21,926 nt of DNA from an uncultured Rubrivivax sp. (GTDB lineage: Bacteria > Pseudomonadota > Gammaproteobacteria > Burkholderiales > Burkholderiaceae_C): the NCBI GenBank assembly GCA_937975735.1, contig CALJUI010000505.1, positions 1 to 21,926 of the forward strand. The letters run 5' to 3'. This document shows, piece after piece, positions 16,301-21,926 of the stretch (position 1 is its first letter; the number at the start of each line of letters is the position of its first letter). A program made the position numbers and the translations under genes. The notes under the pieces were generated by a model. That model had not been told where the DNA came from and did no database searches. It saw only the letters and a list, made by a program, of their open reading frames with translations.

Positions 16301-16968
16301 GCGTTGATCAGGTCCAGGTCCACCGTCGAGCCGCTCTCGACGACCTCGGACAGCGCCGTCATGCCCACCCAGTTGCCGCTGTAGCGCGACAGTGCCCAGC
16401 CGTAGAGGCCGAACTCGAGGTACTCGGCGACGTTGCCCGGCGACAGCACGGGCATGTGGAAGGCCTGCAGCAGCTGGTCGCTCTGGTGCGGCATCGACGA
16501 CGACACGCAGCCGTGGTCGTCGCCGGCCACCACCAGCACGCCGCCGTGCGGACTCGAGCCGTAGGCGTTGCCGTGCTTGATCGCGTCGCCGGCGCGGTCG
16601 ACGCCGGGGCCCTTGCCGTACCACATCGAGAACACGCCGTCGACGGTGCGTTCGGGGTCGGACTCGACGCGCTGCGTGCCGAGCACCTGGGTCGCGCCGA
16701 GCTCCTCGTTGATCGCCGGCACGAAGCGGATGCCGGCATCAAGGAACTTCGGCCCGGCCTTCCAGATCGCCTGGTCGAGCATGCCCAGTGGCGAGCCGCG
16801 GTAGCCGCTGACGAAGCCGTTGGTGTTCCACCCGCGCGCCTTGTCGAGCGCGCGCTGCATCAGCATCAGGCGCACCAGCGCCTGCGTGCCGGTCAGGAAG
16901 ACCGCGCCCGAGTCGGCCCAGAGGTTGTCGGACAGGCGGTAGTCGGGGCGCTGGATGGGGGAGGCCAT
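13396..16968 (-). CDS. Indolepyruvate:ferredoxin oxidoreductase family protein (fused IorA-IorB-like)
   Basis: This 1190-residue fused 2-oxoacid oxidoreductase would oxidatively decarboxylate aryl or branched 2-oxo acids to acyl-CoA, with thiamine pyrophosphate and Fe-S clusters. The N-terminal pyrimidine-binding part (about 20-230) contains GYRGSPLG (55-62). The TPP domain has CAGCPHNTS (446-454) and GDGTYYHSG (510-518). An Fe-S region follows: C649-xx-C652-xx-C655-x5-C661, then C682, C688 and C693. The gamma/IorB-like domain begins near 733 (VTGVGGTGVVTVGAV). The length fits the proteobacterial fused form (about 1150-1200). AAGGAG lies 6 nt before the ATG at 16968, a strong start. It is divergent from an Lrp-type regulator, suggesting control by amino acid supply. 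Confidence 0.95.
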   Translation of the reverse strand: MASPIQRPDYRLSDNLWADSGAVFLTGTQALVRLMLMQRALDKARGWNTNGFVSGYRGSPLGMLDQAIWKAGPKFLDAGIRFVPAINEELGATQVLGTQRVESDPERTVDGVFSMWYGKGPGVDRAGDAIKHGNAYGSSPHGGVLVVAGDDHGCVSSSMPHQSDQLLQAFHMPVLSPGNVAEYLEFGLYGWALSRYSGNWVGMTALSEVVESGSTVDLDLINARIAGWAVPETVRTTTGHQPPADGLHYRWPDLPSLRIETRLADKLAAVAAFAQVNAIDRQVIESAHARFGIVTSGKAHYDLMEVLRRLEITPAMLAEAGVRLYKVGLSFPIETTRMRAFATGLQEVLVIEEKGDVIEAQLRALFYNDPVRPVIVGKRDRRGQPLVSAAGELRPSRLIEIVAHWIAEHFPNNATLGDHLQHVRDFTLPELLANDADSVKRLPYFCAGCPHNTSTVVPKGSTARAGIGCHFMANWMDRETAGLIQMGGEGVDWVSHSMFTKVPHVFQNLGDGTYYHSGYLAIRQAVAARATITYKILFNDAVAMTGGQPVDGVISVDAIARQVESEGVRQVVVLSDHIGKYDAIKGKFPAGTTFHDRSELDAVQRRLREIPGVTVLIYEQTCAAEKRRRRKKGELVDPDKRLYINEHVCEGCGDCTVQSNCVAVLPHETEFGRKRKIDQSSCNKDYSCAKGFCPSFVGITGGKPRKKSGALVAGRGDFEARVAGLPLPAPHEWTGPYDLLVTGVGGTGVVTVGAVIAMAAHLEGKSASVLDFMGFAQKGGSVLSFVRWADRPERLNQVRIDTQQADAILACDLVVGASPEALGTVRRGRTKILANTHEVPVAEALKNPDASLKVDRLLDKLEFAAGADAVETFDAQTLAEDFLGDTIVANILALGYAWQRGLVPVSLQALTRAIELNNVAVPTNLLAFSLGRLAAADPKACDELLGAPAEAAQPRTLDALIERAAEHLTGWQDAAWAARYRATVERVRKAESALAGGDSTLPVTRAVAQSLRKLMSYKDEYEVARLYTDGRFRADLAAHFDGDLTLEFYMAPPLVSRAKDGQAPKKLRFGPWLLPALGWLAKGRRLRGTALDLFGRTEERRMERELITQFEARVAELVPLLTPANQALAAQIAALPLTMRGFGHVKIGNVALARAREAELLHRLNPQRWPKPPASGGAGQIRGIAVVASP

Positions 16969-17048
16969 GACCGCTCCTTGTTCGGCGTCAATCCGTTAGG
17001 GTAGTTCGACACGGCGGGAAAGTCGTTCCCCATTACCCCGGTGTGGGA

Positions 17049-17071
17049 GAGAATCGAACCGTTTCGTTCTC
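17049..17071. promoter_or_regulatory. Inverted repeat upstream of the Lrp-type regulator, candidate operator
   Basis: GAGAA (17049-17053) pairs with TTCTC (17067-17071). Inside, after a single bulged T, CGAA (17055-17058) pairs with TTCG (17063-17066) around CCGT. It lies 10 bp upstream of the preferred ATG of the regulator and about 80 bp upstream of the divergent oxidoreductase, where an autoregulatory Lrp site would be expected. Its position also argues against the earlier GTG start at 17043. Confidence 0.4.
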
Positions 17072-17081
17072 GGATTCGTCG

Positions 17082-17567
17082 ATGTCGGAGGAAATAGTTC
17101 TCGACCGCTACTGCCGGCTGATCCTCGCCGAGCTGCAGCGCGACGCCCGGCTGACGGTGCAGCAGTTGTCCGAGCGGGTCGGCCTTTCGGCGACGCCGTG
17201 CTGGAAGCGCATCAAGCAGATGGAGGCCGCCGGCGTGATCCGCGGCTACACAGCGCTGGTCGACCGCGACAAGGTCGGCCTCGGGCTGCGCGTCGTCGTC
17301 GAGGCCAACCTGAGCCAGCATGGCGAGGACGAGGTGCGGCGCTTCGAGCGCGCGGTGGCCGAGAGCCCGCAGATCGTGCAGTGCGTCAGCACCACCGGCC
17401 AGGCCGACTACATCATGACCGTGCTGGTGCCCGACATCCGCCGCTACGAGGCCTTTCTGCACGACACGCTGTTCAAGCTGCCGGGCATCACCCACGTGCG
17501 CTCGAGCATCGTGCTGAAGGAGATCAAGGGCGAGGTGCGGCTGCCGATCGAGGCCGAGCCCCGATGA
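17082..17567 (+). CDS. Lrp/AsnC family transcriptional regulator
   Basis: The 161-residue regulator has an N-terminal winged helix-turn-helix: LDRYCRLILAELQRDARLTV followed by the recognition helix LSATPCWKRIKQMEAAGVI. The C-terminal RAM/AsnC ligand-binding domain includes VQCVSTTGQADYIMTVLV. Such proteins form dimers to octamers and respond to amino acids. I chose ATG 17082, which gives the typical start MSEEIVLDR and family length; an in-frame GTG at 17043 would add 13 atypical residues and swallow the inverted repeat. It overlaps the next gene by 4 nt and is divergent from the oxidoreductase, so it probably regulates both. Confidence 0.94.
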   Translation: MSEEIVLDRYCRLILAELQRDARLTVQQLSERVGLSATPCWKRIKQMEAAGVIRGYTALVDRDKVGLGLRVVVEANLSQHGEDEVRRFERAVAESPQIVQCVSTTGQADYIMTVLVPDIRRYEAFLHDTLFKLPGITHVRSSIVLKEIKGEVRLPIEAEPR

Positions 17568-18742
17568 CTGCGGCGACGCCGCACGCCGACGTCGCCGTGA
17601 TCGGTGGCGGCATCGTCGGCTCCAGCATCGCCTACTTCCTGCTGCGCGAGTCGCCGGGCCTGCGGGTGATCGTGATCGAGCCCGACCCGAGCTACGAACT
17701 GGCGTCCACGCTGCGAGCCTCCGGCGGTTGCCGCGTGCAGTTCAGCGGTCCCGAGAACATCCGGATGTCGATCTTCGGCATCCAGTTCATCCGCGAATTC
17801 GAGCGCACGATGGCCACGGCCGACCGGCCGGCGCCGGTCGACTGGGTCGAGGGCGGCTACCTGTTCATCGTGCCGCCGGCGCAGGTGGCGGCGCTCGAGC
17901 GCAACGTGCAGGTGCAGCGCGACCATGGCTGCCACGTCGACCTGCTCGACCCGGCGGGGCTGAAGGCGCGCTTCCCGTCGATGAACGTCGACGACCTCGG
18001 CGCCGGCGCGCACACGCCGCACGACGGCTGGTGCGACCCGACCGGGCTGCTGTGGGGATTCAGGCGCAAGGCGGTCGAGCTCGGCGCGCAGTACGTCGCG
18101 GCGCGGGTGGTCGCGGCGCGGACCGATGCCGTGAAGGTGTGCAGCGTGCGACTCGACGACGGCAGGTCGATCGCCGCCGACGCCTTCGTCAATGCGGCCG
18201 GCGCGTGGTCGGGCGGCGTCGCCGGGCTCTTCGGCATGCACCTGCCGGTGTCGCCGCTGCGCCGCTTCGAGCACTACTTCACCGCCGGCGCGCCGGTGGA
18301 GAAGCTGCCCTACGTGAAGGACGTGGCCCGGCTGGCGTTCCGCTCCGAAGGCCGTGGGTTCTCAGGCGGGTTGGTCGACGGCAGCGAAGCGCGCGGCTTC
18401 AACTTCGAGGTCGACCACGACTACTTCGAGCGCGTGGTCTGGCCCGCCGTCGCGCATCGCTTCCCGGTCTTCGAGGCGGCGCGCTGCCACCGCACCTGGT
18501 CCGGGCTGTACGAGCAGAACGAGCTCGACGGCAACCCGGTCATCGGCGCCTGGACCGGCGGCCTGCCGAACCTGTACACGGCGGCCGGCTTCTCCGGCCA
18601 CGGCATGATGCATGCGCCGGCGACCGGGCGCGCGATCGCCGAGCTGATCGTGCATGGCGAGTTCCGGTCGATCGACCTGACGCGGCTGGGCTATGCGCGC
18701 ATCGCCGCCGGCGAGCCGTACGCGGAGGCCGGCATCCTCTAG
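17564..18742 (+). CDS. FAD-dependent oxidoreductase, DAO family, FOXRED1/sarcosine-oxidase-like
   Basis: The 392-residue flavoprotein begins with a dinucleotide-binding GGGIVGSSIAY motif (residues 14-24), and the adenosine-ribose-binding Glu is in VIVIEPD. ASGGCRVQFSGPENI (52-66) closely recalls the FOXRED1-like branch, which has GGxRxQFS-PENI there. FVNAAGAWS (in the middle third) and AAGFSGHGMMHAPATGRAIAEL near the C-terminus are the second and third FAD contacts of the DAO superfamily. It would oxidise an amino acid or N-methyl amino acid to an imino/2-oxo acid. Overlap with the Lrp-type regulator by 4 nt suggests co-regulation, and the product class matches the substrate class of the divergent oxidoreductase. 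Confidence 0.92.
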   Translation: MTAATPHADVAVIGGGIVGSSIAYFLLRESPGLRVIVIEPDPSYELASTLRASGGCRVQFSGPENIRMSIFGIQFIREFERTMATADRPAPVDWVEGGYLFIVPPAQVAALERNVQVQRDHGCHVDLLDPAGLKARFPSMNVDDLGAGAHTPHDGWCDPTGLLWGFRRKAVELGAQYVAARVVAARTDAVKVCSVRLDDGRSIAADAFVNAAGAWSGGVAGLFGMHLPVSPLRRFEHYFTAGAPVEKLPYVKDVARLAFRSEGRGFSGGLVDGSEARGFNFEVDHDYFERVVWPAVAHRFPVFEAARCHRTWSGLYEQNELDGNPVIGAWTGGLPNLYTAAGFSGHGMMHAPATGRAIAELIVHGEFRSIDLTRLGYARIAAGEPYAEAGIL

Positions 18743-18763
18743 TGGCGATCTGAAGCGCGCCAC
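18742..18763. terminator. Stem-loop between convergent genes
   Basis: GTGGCG (18742-18747) pairs with CGCCAC (18758-18763) around a 10-nt loop, starting at the last base of the oxidoreductase stop codon and ending 18 bp before the stop of the convergent gene. There is no T-run on either strand, so function as a bidirectional terminator is uncertain. Confidence 0.3.
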
Positions 18764-18781
18764 GACGCGCAACCGGCTGAA

Positions 18782-19174
18782 TCACCGGGTGGCCGAACCC
18801 GCGCCGCGCAGCCGGCGGCTGGCGGCGACCAGGGCCGCCGCGCTGAACGCGGCCACGCCCGCCGACGGCTGGGTCAGCAGTTCGGCCAGTGAACGCAGCA
18901 CATCGGGGTCGACCTCGTGCGCATAGCGCGCAAGCTCGCCCACCTGCTCGCGCGAGAAGCGCGTGACCCTGTCGGCGGCGATCCGGCCGTGCAGGAACAC
19001 GCCGAACGCTCCGGCGGCAACGGCGGCGATGCTCAGCGTGCTCAGCGGCCGCAACAGGCAGTCCAGCATGCGCAGGCGCAGCGGCGCGTCGGCGGCGCGG
19101 TACACGCGCGCGACCAGCCGGGCCAGTCGGCGCCGCTGCTGTTCGGCGGGGGCGGTTGGGGAGACGGTGGACAT
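18782..19174 (-). CDS. Hypothetical small membrane protein
   Basis: The 130-residue product has a basic, amphipathic N-terminus (RRRLARLVARVYRAADAPLR), a probable membrane segment LSTLSIAAVAAGAFGVFLHG and a weaker hydrophobic stretch near the C-terminus (AGVAAFSAAALVAASRR). I do not recognise a family. The codon bias is like the neighbours and GGAG stands 5 nt before the ATG at 19174, so it is probably a real gene; an in-frame ATG at 19213 is less likely. It lies downstream of the EamA-type gene on the same strand with a 126-bp gap holding an inverted repeat, and converges with the FAD oxidoreductase. Confidence 0.7.
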   Translation of the reverse strand: MSTVSPTAPAEQQRRRLARLVARVYRAADAPLRLRMLDCLLRPLSTLSIAAVAAGAFGVFLHGRIAADRVTRFSREQVGELARYAHEVDPDVLRSLAELLTQPSAGVAAFSAAALVAASRRLRGAGSATR

Positions 19175-19216
19175 CGTCGCTCCGGGCTGTCTTCGGCCCA
19201 GTATGTGCCGCAACGG

Positions 19217-19243
19217 GGCGGAATCGTTCGCACCGTTTCCGCC
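19217..19243. promoter_or_regulatory. Inverted repeat GGCGGAA-N13-TTCCGCC
   Basis: Perfect 7-bp arms (19217-19223 and 19237-19243) flank a 13-nt spacer, 43-69 bp upstream of the small membrane protein and 57-83 bp past the EamA stop. It could be an operator for the former or a terminator hairpin for the latter. No T-run follows on the minus strand. Confidence 0.35.
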
Positions 19244-19299
19244 CTTTACCTCGCCTTCAGACTGTTGCAGTCGCGGTCATCGCGGCGTCACGGGCGCGT

Positions 19300-20208
19300 T
19301 CAGCGGCGCCGCCGCCCGAGCCAGATCACGGTGGCCACGACCAGCACGCCGCCGGCGACCTGGACCGGCGCGATCGCCTGACCGAGCAGGCCCCACGCGA
19401 GCGCCAGCGCGAAGATCGGCTCGATGTTCATGATCGCCGAGTTGCCCACCACGCCCAGCCGCGGCAGCACCGTGAACATGATCGTGAACGCGGTGCCGTA
19501 GAGGAAGGTCAGGGCGAGCAGGCCCCACCAGCCGGCGGCGGCCTGCGGCAGCCGGAATCCGCCCTGCGCGGCCACGCCGGCCAGCGCGATCAGCGCCACG
19601 ATGGACATCGTGGTGGCCGTGCGCAGCCGGCCGTCCAGGTCGCCGGCCTCGTGCTGCGTCATCACCAGCGCCAGCCCGAAGGTCGCCGCCGCGGCCAGCG
19701 CGAAGCCGACGCCGGCGCCGATGCGGCTCCAGTGCGCCGCCGCACCCAGGCCCGAGGCGGCGCCGAGGACGTCGAGCGCCAGCGCCAGGCCGAGCAGCAT
19801 CACCGGCATCGCGCGCAGCATGCGCGGCTCGGCGCGCTGGCCATAGGCGATCCACGCCCAGAACGCGGTCCACAGCGGGTAGGTGTTGAAGGCCAGCAGC
19901 GCCAGCGCCACCGGCAGCCGTGCCACCGCCGAGTACAGGCACAGGCTCTGCACGCCCACCAGCAGACCGATCGCCGGCAGCATGCGGCGGTGGCGCGGGT
20001 TCAGGCGCACCGGCACCCGATAGATCAGCAGCAGCGCGCCGACGACGGCGGCGGTGCCCGCGCAGCGGACGGGCCCCGCGGCGGCGACGCCGACACCGTG
20101 GTCGAAGGCCACGCGCGCGGCGACGTGGTTGGCGCCCATCATGAAGGCGATGAGCAGCAGCGTGGCGAAGGCGGCGCCGCTGAGCGCGCCGATGGAAGGG
20201 GTCTGCAT
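19300..20208 (-). CDS. EamA/DMT-family transporter
   Basis: The 302-residue integral membrane protein has roughly ten hydrophobic segments in two related halves, the EamA (DUF6) arrangement. The first half includes LLLIAFMMGANHVAARVAFDHG and the second ends in NIEPIFALALAWGLLGQAIAPVQVAGGVLVV, a typical EamA repeat signature (EP-x-A-x2-A near the ninth segment). It closes with a basic tail (GRRRR). Members export metabolites, often amino acids or their derivatives; the substrate here is unknown. The start ATG at 20208 is preferred: the frame stays open upstream, but that extension runs into the non-coding inverted-repeat element and is Arg/Ala-rich noise. Confidence 0.9.
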   Translation of the reverse strand: MQTPSIGALSGAAFATLLLIAFMMGANHVAARVAFDHGVGVAAAGPVRCAGTAAVVGALLLIYRVPVRLNPRHRRMLPAIGLLVGVQSLCLYSAVARLPVALALLAFNTYPLWTAFWAWIAYGQRAEPRMLRAMPVMLLGLALALDVLGAASGLGAAAHWSRIGAGVGFALAAAATFGLALVMTQHEAGDLDGRLRTATTMSIVALIALAGVAAQGGFRLPQAAAGWWGLLALTFLYGTAFTIMFTVLPRLGVVGNSAIMNIEPIFALALAWGLLGQAIAPVQVAGGVLVVATVIWLGRRRR

Positions 20209-20249
20209 GGCCGCATTCTCGCGGCAGGCGGCCGCGCGCCGCCGGGCGC

Positions 20250-20521
20250 TAGGAGCCTGCGCGGCAGAGATCGGCGCCCGCGTTGAGCCCGCTTCGGGGT
20301 GCAGGCAAGGCGCGGCGCGCCGCCTGGGCTCGCGCCCAGGCCAGCGCCGCAACGCCGGATGCGCCCCGAAACGGGCTCAACCCGAAGGGCCGGGGCATCC
20401 CGAGCCGCTGGCGGGCGTTGCGCCGCTTGCCCGGGCGGCCAGCCCGGGCTGCGCGACGCGCCTACGCCAGCGGCTCGGACCACCCCGGCGCGGGTGCCGA
20501 TCTCTGCCGTGCAGGCTCCTA
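20250..20521. mobile_element. MITE-like palindromic element with 28-bp terminal inverted repeats and TA flanks
   Basis: The left end, 20252-20279 (GGAGCCTGCGCGGCAGAGAT...), is repeated inverted at 20492-20519 with two mismatches. TA at 20250-20251 and at 20520-20521 flank it, as in TA-target duplications of IS630/mariner-type elements. Inside are two side-by-side stems. Arms 20282-20303 and 20360-20381 (22 nt, two mismatches) enclose a hairpin CCTGGGC-TCGC-GCCCAGG (20323-20340). Arms 20400-20413 and 20465-20478 (14 nt, perfect) are flanked by CCGGGG/CCCCGG (20390-20395, 20483-20488). Nothing in it looks coding. The right TA is part of the stop codon TAG of the leftward neighbouring gene. No transposase is in the window. 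Confidence 0.7.
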
Positions 20522-21175
20522 CTGCACCAGCAGCACGCGCATGCCGAGCTGGCGCCCGTCGGGCTTGTCCAGCACCTGCACCGTGGTCTGGCGCGCCTGC
20601 ACGCCGTCGGGCAGCGGCACGCTGCCGCGCACGATGGCCTGCCGGCCGATCGACACCGGCAGCGGCGGCAGCGCGGCGTTGGCCGCGCCGCCGCTGCTCG
20701 ACACGCCGGCCACCGTGAACTTCAGCACCGCCGACAGCGGCGTCGACGCGCCGGCGCGCGTCAGCACCAGCTGGTAGTGCAGTTCGCCGCCGCGGGCGTC
20801 GAACTGCGCGGCGCGCACCTCGACCAGGCCGCCGCGCGGGGCCGGCGGCAGCGCGTCGACCGCGAGCCTGAGCTCCTCGGCCTGCCGCGTGCGCGCTGCC
20901 TGGCTGGCCTTGAGCTCCTCGGCCAGGCGCTGGCGCTCGGCGTCGGCCTGGCGCAGGCGCGTGCGCTCGGCGTCGGCCTCGGCGAAGGCCGCGCGCAGCT
21001 GCGCCGTCTCGCCGGCCGACAGCCGCGGCGGCAGGTGGCGCTCCTGCACGTAGACCACCGCCGCCGCGCCGGCGATGGCGCCGAACAGCCACCACAGCAG
21101 CCAGCCGGGCAGGCGCCAGCGCGAGCGGCGCTTGCCGTAGAGCGAGAAGGAATCTGAGCGGGATCGTCCGAACAT
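20519..21175 (-). CDS. Membrane-anchored coiled-coil protein, DUF6776-like
   Basis: The 218-residue protein has a short basic N-terminus (GKRRSRWRLP), one membrane segment (WLLWWLFGAIAGAAAVVYV, about 25-43) and a coiled coil rich in Ala, Glu, Arg and Gln (about 55-105, AEADAERTRLRQADAERQRL). A C-terminal beta-rich domain (about 110-218) includes LVEVRAAQFDARGGELHYQLVL. This layout resembles a Burkholderiales family I remember as DUF6776; no function is known to me. Its stop codon TAG lies in the right end of the MITE-like element, so the last codons could have been altered by the insertion. The ATG at 21175 is chosen because residues encoded upstream lack the conserved start. Confidence 0.8.
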   Translation of the reverse strand: MFGRSRSDSFSLYGKRRSRWRLPGWLLWWLFGAIAGAAAVVYVQERHLPPRLSAGETAQLRAAFAEADAERTRLRQADAERQRLAEELKASQAARTRQAEELRLAVDALPPAPRGGLVEVRAAQFDARGGELHYQLVLTRAGASTPLSAVLKFTVAGVSSSGGAANAALPPLPVSIGRQAIVRGSVPLPDGVQARQTTVQVLDKPDGRQLGMRVLLVQ

Positions 21176-21288
21176 GCGGCAGCGGGCAGGGGAGAAGGGT
21201 GGAACGGCGCGGCGCAACCCCGAGCCTACAACCCTCGCGGAAACGAGCGGAAACACGATGTGTCGGCGCCCGCGTGCGGGCAGGCCCC

Positions 21289-21310
21289 GGGTCGGCGCCG
21301 GGTCGGCGTG
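21289..21310. repeat. Two tandem 11-bp units upstream of the acyl-CoA ligase
   Basis: GGGTCGGCGCC (21289-21299) is followed directly by GGGTCGGCGTG (21300-21310) and a partial third unit GGTCAG. The repeats lie 42-63 bp upstream of the ligase ATG in the divergent intergenic region. They may be regulatory or merely GC-rich slippage. Confidence 0.3.
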
Positions 21311-21351
21311 GGTCAGAATGCGGCGATCGAACAACGACGAGGAGCGCCGCC

Positions 21352-21926
21352 ATGAAGGGTCTGATGCAACAGCAGCCGCTGCTGATCTCCAACCTGCTCG
21401 TGCATGCCGAGCGCCACCACGGCGCGCAGGAGATCGTGTCGCGGCGGATCGAGGGCGACATCCACCGCAGCACCTATCGCGAGCTGGCGGCGCGCGCGCG
21501 CCGGATGGCCAAGGCGCTGATCGCGCTGGGCGTCGCCGACAGCGACCGCGTCGCGACGCTGGCCTGGAACGGCCACCGGCACATGGAGGTCTACTACGCC
21601 GCCTCGGGCATCGGCGCGATCCTGCACACGCTGAACCCGCGCCTGCACCCGGACCAGCTGACCTACATCGCCGACCACGCCGAAGACCGCGTGCTGTTCT
21701 TCGACCTGACCTTCCTGCCGCTGGTCGAGGCGGTGGCCGCGCGGCTGAAGACGGTGAAGCACTACGTGCTGATGACCGACCGCGCGCACATGCCGGCGTC
21801 GAGCAAGGTGCCGGGCCTGCTGTGCTTCGAGGAACTGGTCGCGGCGCAGGACGACCGCTTCGACTGGCCGCAGTTCGACGAGCAGCACGCCAGTTCGCTG
21901 TGCTACACGAGCGGCACCACGGGCAA
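21352..21926 (+). CDS. Acyl-CoA synthetase, 3-(methylthio)propionyl-CoA ligase-like, 3' partial
   Basis: The first 191 residues of an AMP-forming acyl-CoA ligase run to the window edge, which cuts the gene within the phosphate-binding motif (YTSGTTG). The N-terminal sequence (MKGLMQQQPLLISNLLVHAE, then RVATLAWNGHRHMEVYYA, HTLNPRLHPDQLTYIADHAED and VLFFDLTFLPLVEA) is characteristic of proteobacterial enzymes annotated as 3-(methylthio)propionyl-CoA ligase or medium/long-chain fatty acid-CoA ligase. It would activate a carboxylic acid with ATP and CoA. GGAG lies 8 nt before the ATG. It is divergent from the coiled-coil protein gene. The catalytic and C-terminal domains are not visible, so the substrate is open. 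Confidence 0.92.
   Translation, partial: MKGLMQQQPLLISNLLVHAERHHGAQEIVSRRIEGDIHRSTYRELAARARRMAKALIALGVADSDRVATLAWNGHRHMEVYYAASGIGAILHTLNPRLHPDQLTYIADHAEDRVLFFDLTFLPLVEAVAARLKTVKHYVLMTDRAHMPASSKVPGLLCFEELVAAQDDRFDWPQFDEQHASSLCYTSGTTG

Noticed and set aside
13324..17004. Open plus-strand frame of 1226 codons opposite the oxidoreductase
   Set aside because: Antisense shadow of a well-supported 1190-residue enzyme; composition is artefactual and no domain is visible.
17043..17081. GTG start extending the Lrp-type regulator by 13 residues
   Set aside because: No ribosome-binding site, atypical Ser-rich extension and overlap with the inverted repeat; ATG 17082 fits family length.
20209..20352. 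N-terminal extension of the EamA-type transporter
   Set aside because: It reads into the inverted-repeat element and gives an Arg/Ala/Pro-rich stretch unlike any transporter N-terminus.

Overview
The window is very GC-rich and densely coded. Its codon bias, gene order and gene families point to a betaproteobacterium of the order Burkholderiales. This is inferred from a cphA'/cphA pair beside an ABC exporter, a fused indolepyruvate oxidoreductase with an Lrp-type regulator, and a methylthiopropionyl-CoA-ligase-like acyl-CoA synthetase. No rRNA, tRNA or CRISPR array was seen. Long open frames antisense to the true genes are common here and are by-products of GC-rich codons.

Region 1 (1-6434) is a cyanophycin locus. 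A leftward ABC exporter, cut by the window edge, is divergent from two overlapping rightward genes, cphA' and cphA. The two synthetases have complementary defects. CphA' keeps an HxxEH motif in the N-domain but has lost the Mur-ligase P-loop and the C-terminal Mur domain. CphA keeps both ligase sites but has lost HxxEH. This suggests primer formation or dipeptide joining by one subunit and bulk synthesis by the other.

Region 2 (6435-10190) looks like a catabolic cassette. It holds a leftward intradiol (hydroxyquinol-type) dioxygenase, divergent from a ketopantoate-reductase-family gene that overlaps a close relative of mandelate racemase in which one catalytic lysine is arginine. A 457-bp divergent intergenic region carries palindromes and a 9-bp motif repeated three times. 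A 378-bp gap follows without a convincing gene.

Region 3 (10191-13395) is a leftward four-gene operon: NMT1/SsuA-type binding protein, ATPase, permease and a zinc nucleoside deaminase, with 4-nt gaps or overlaps. It suggests uptake and deamination of a nitrogenous, possibly pyrimidine- or purine-like, compound.

Region 4 (13396-18763) is an amino-acid/2-oxo-acid module. A 1190-residue indolepyruvate:ferredoxin oxidoreductase is divergent from an Lrp/AsnC regulator, which overlaps a FOXRED1-like FAD oxidoreductase. A bulged inverted repeat lies between the divergent genes.

Region 5 (18764-21926) holds a small membrane protein, an EamA-type exporter, a 272-bp non-coding element with 28-bp terminal inverted repeats, nested stem-loops and TA flanks (MITE-like), a membrane-anchored coiled-coil protein, and the 5' part of an acyl-CoA ligase gene cut by the window edge.
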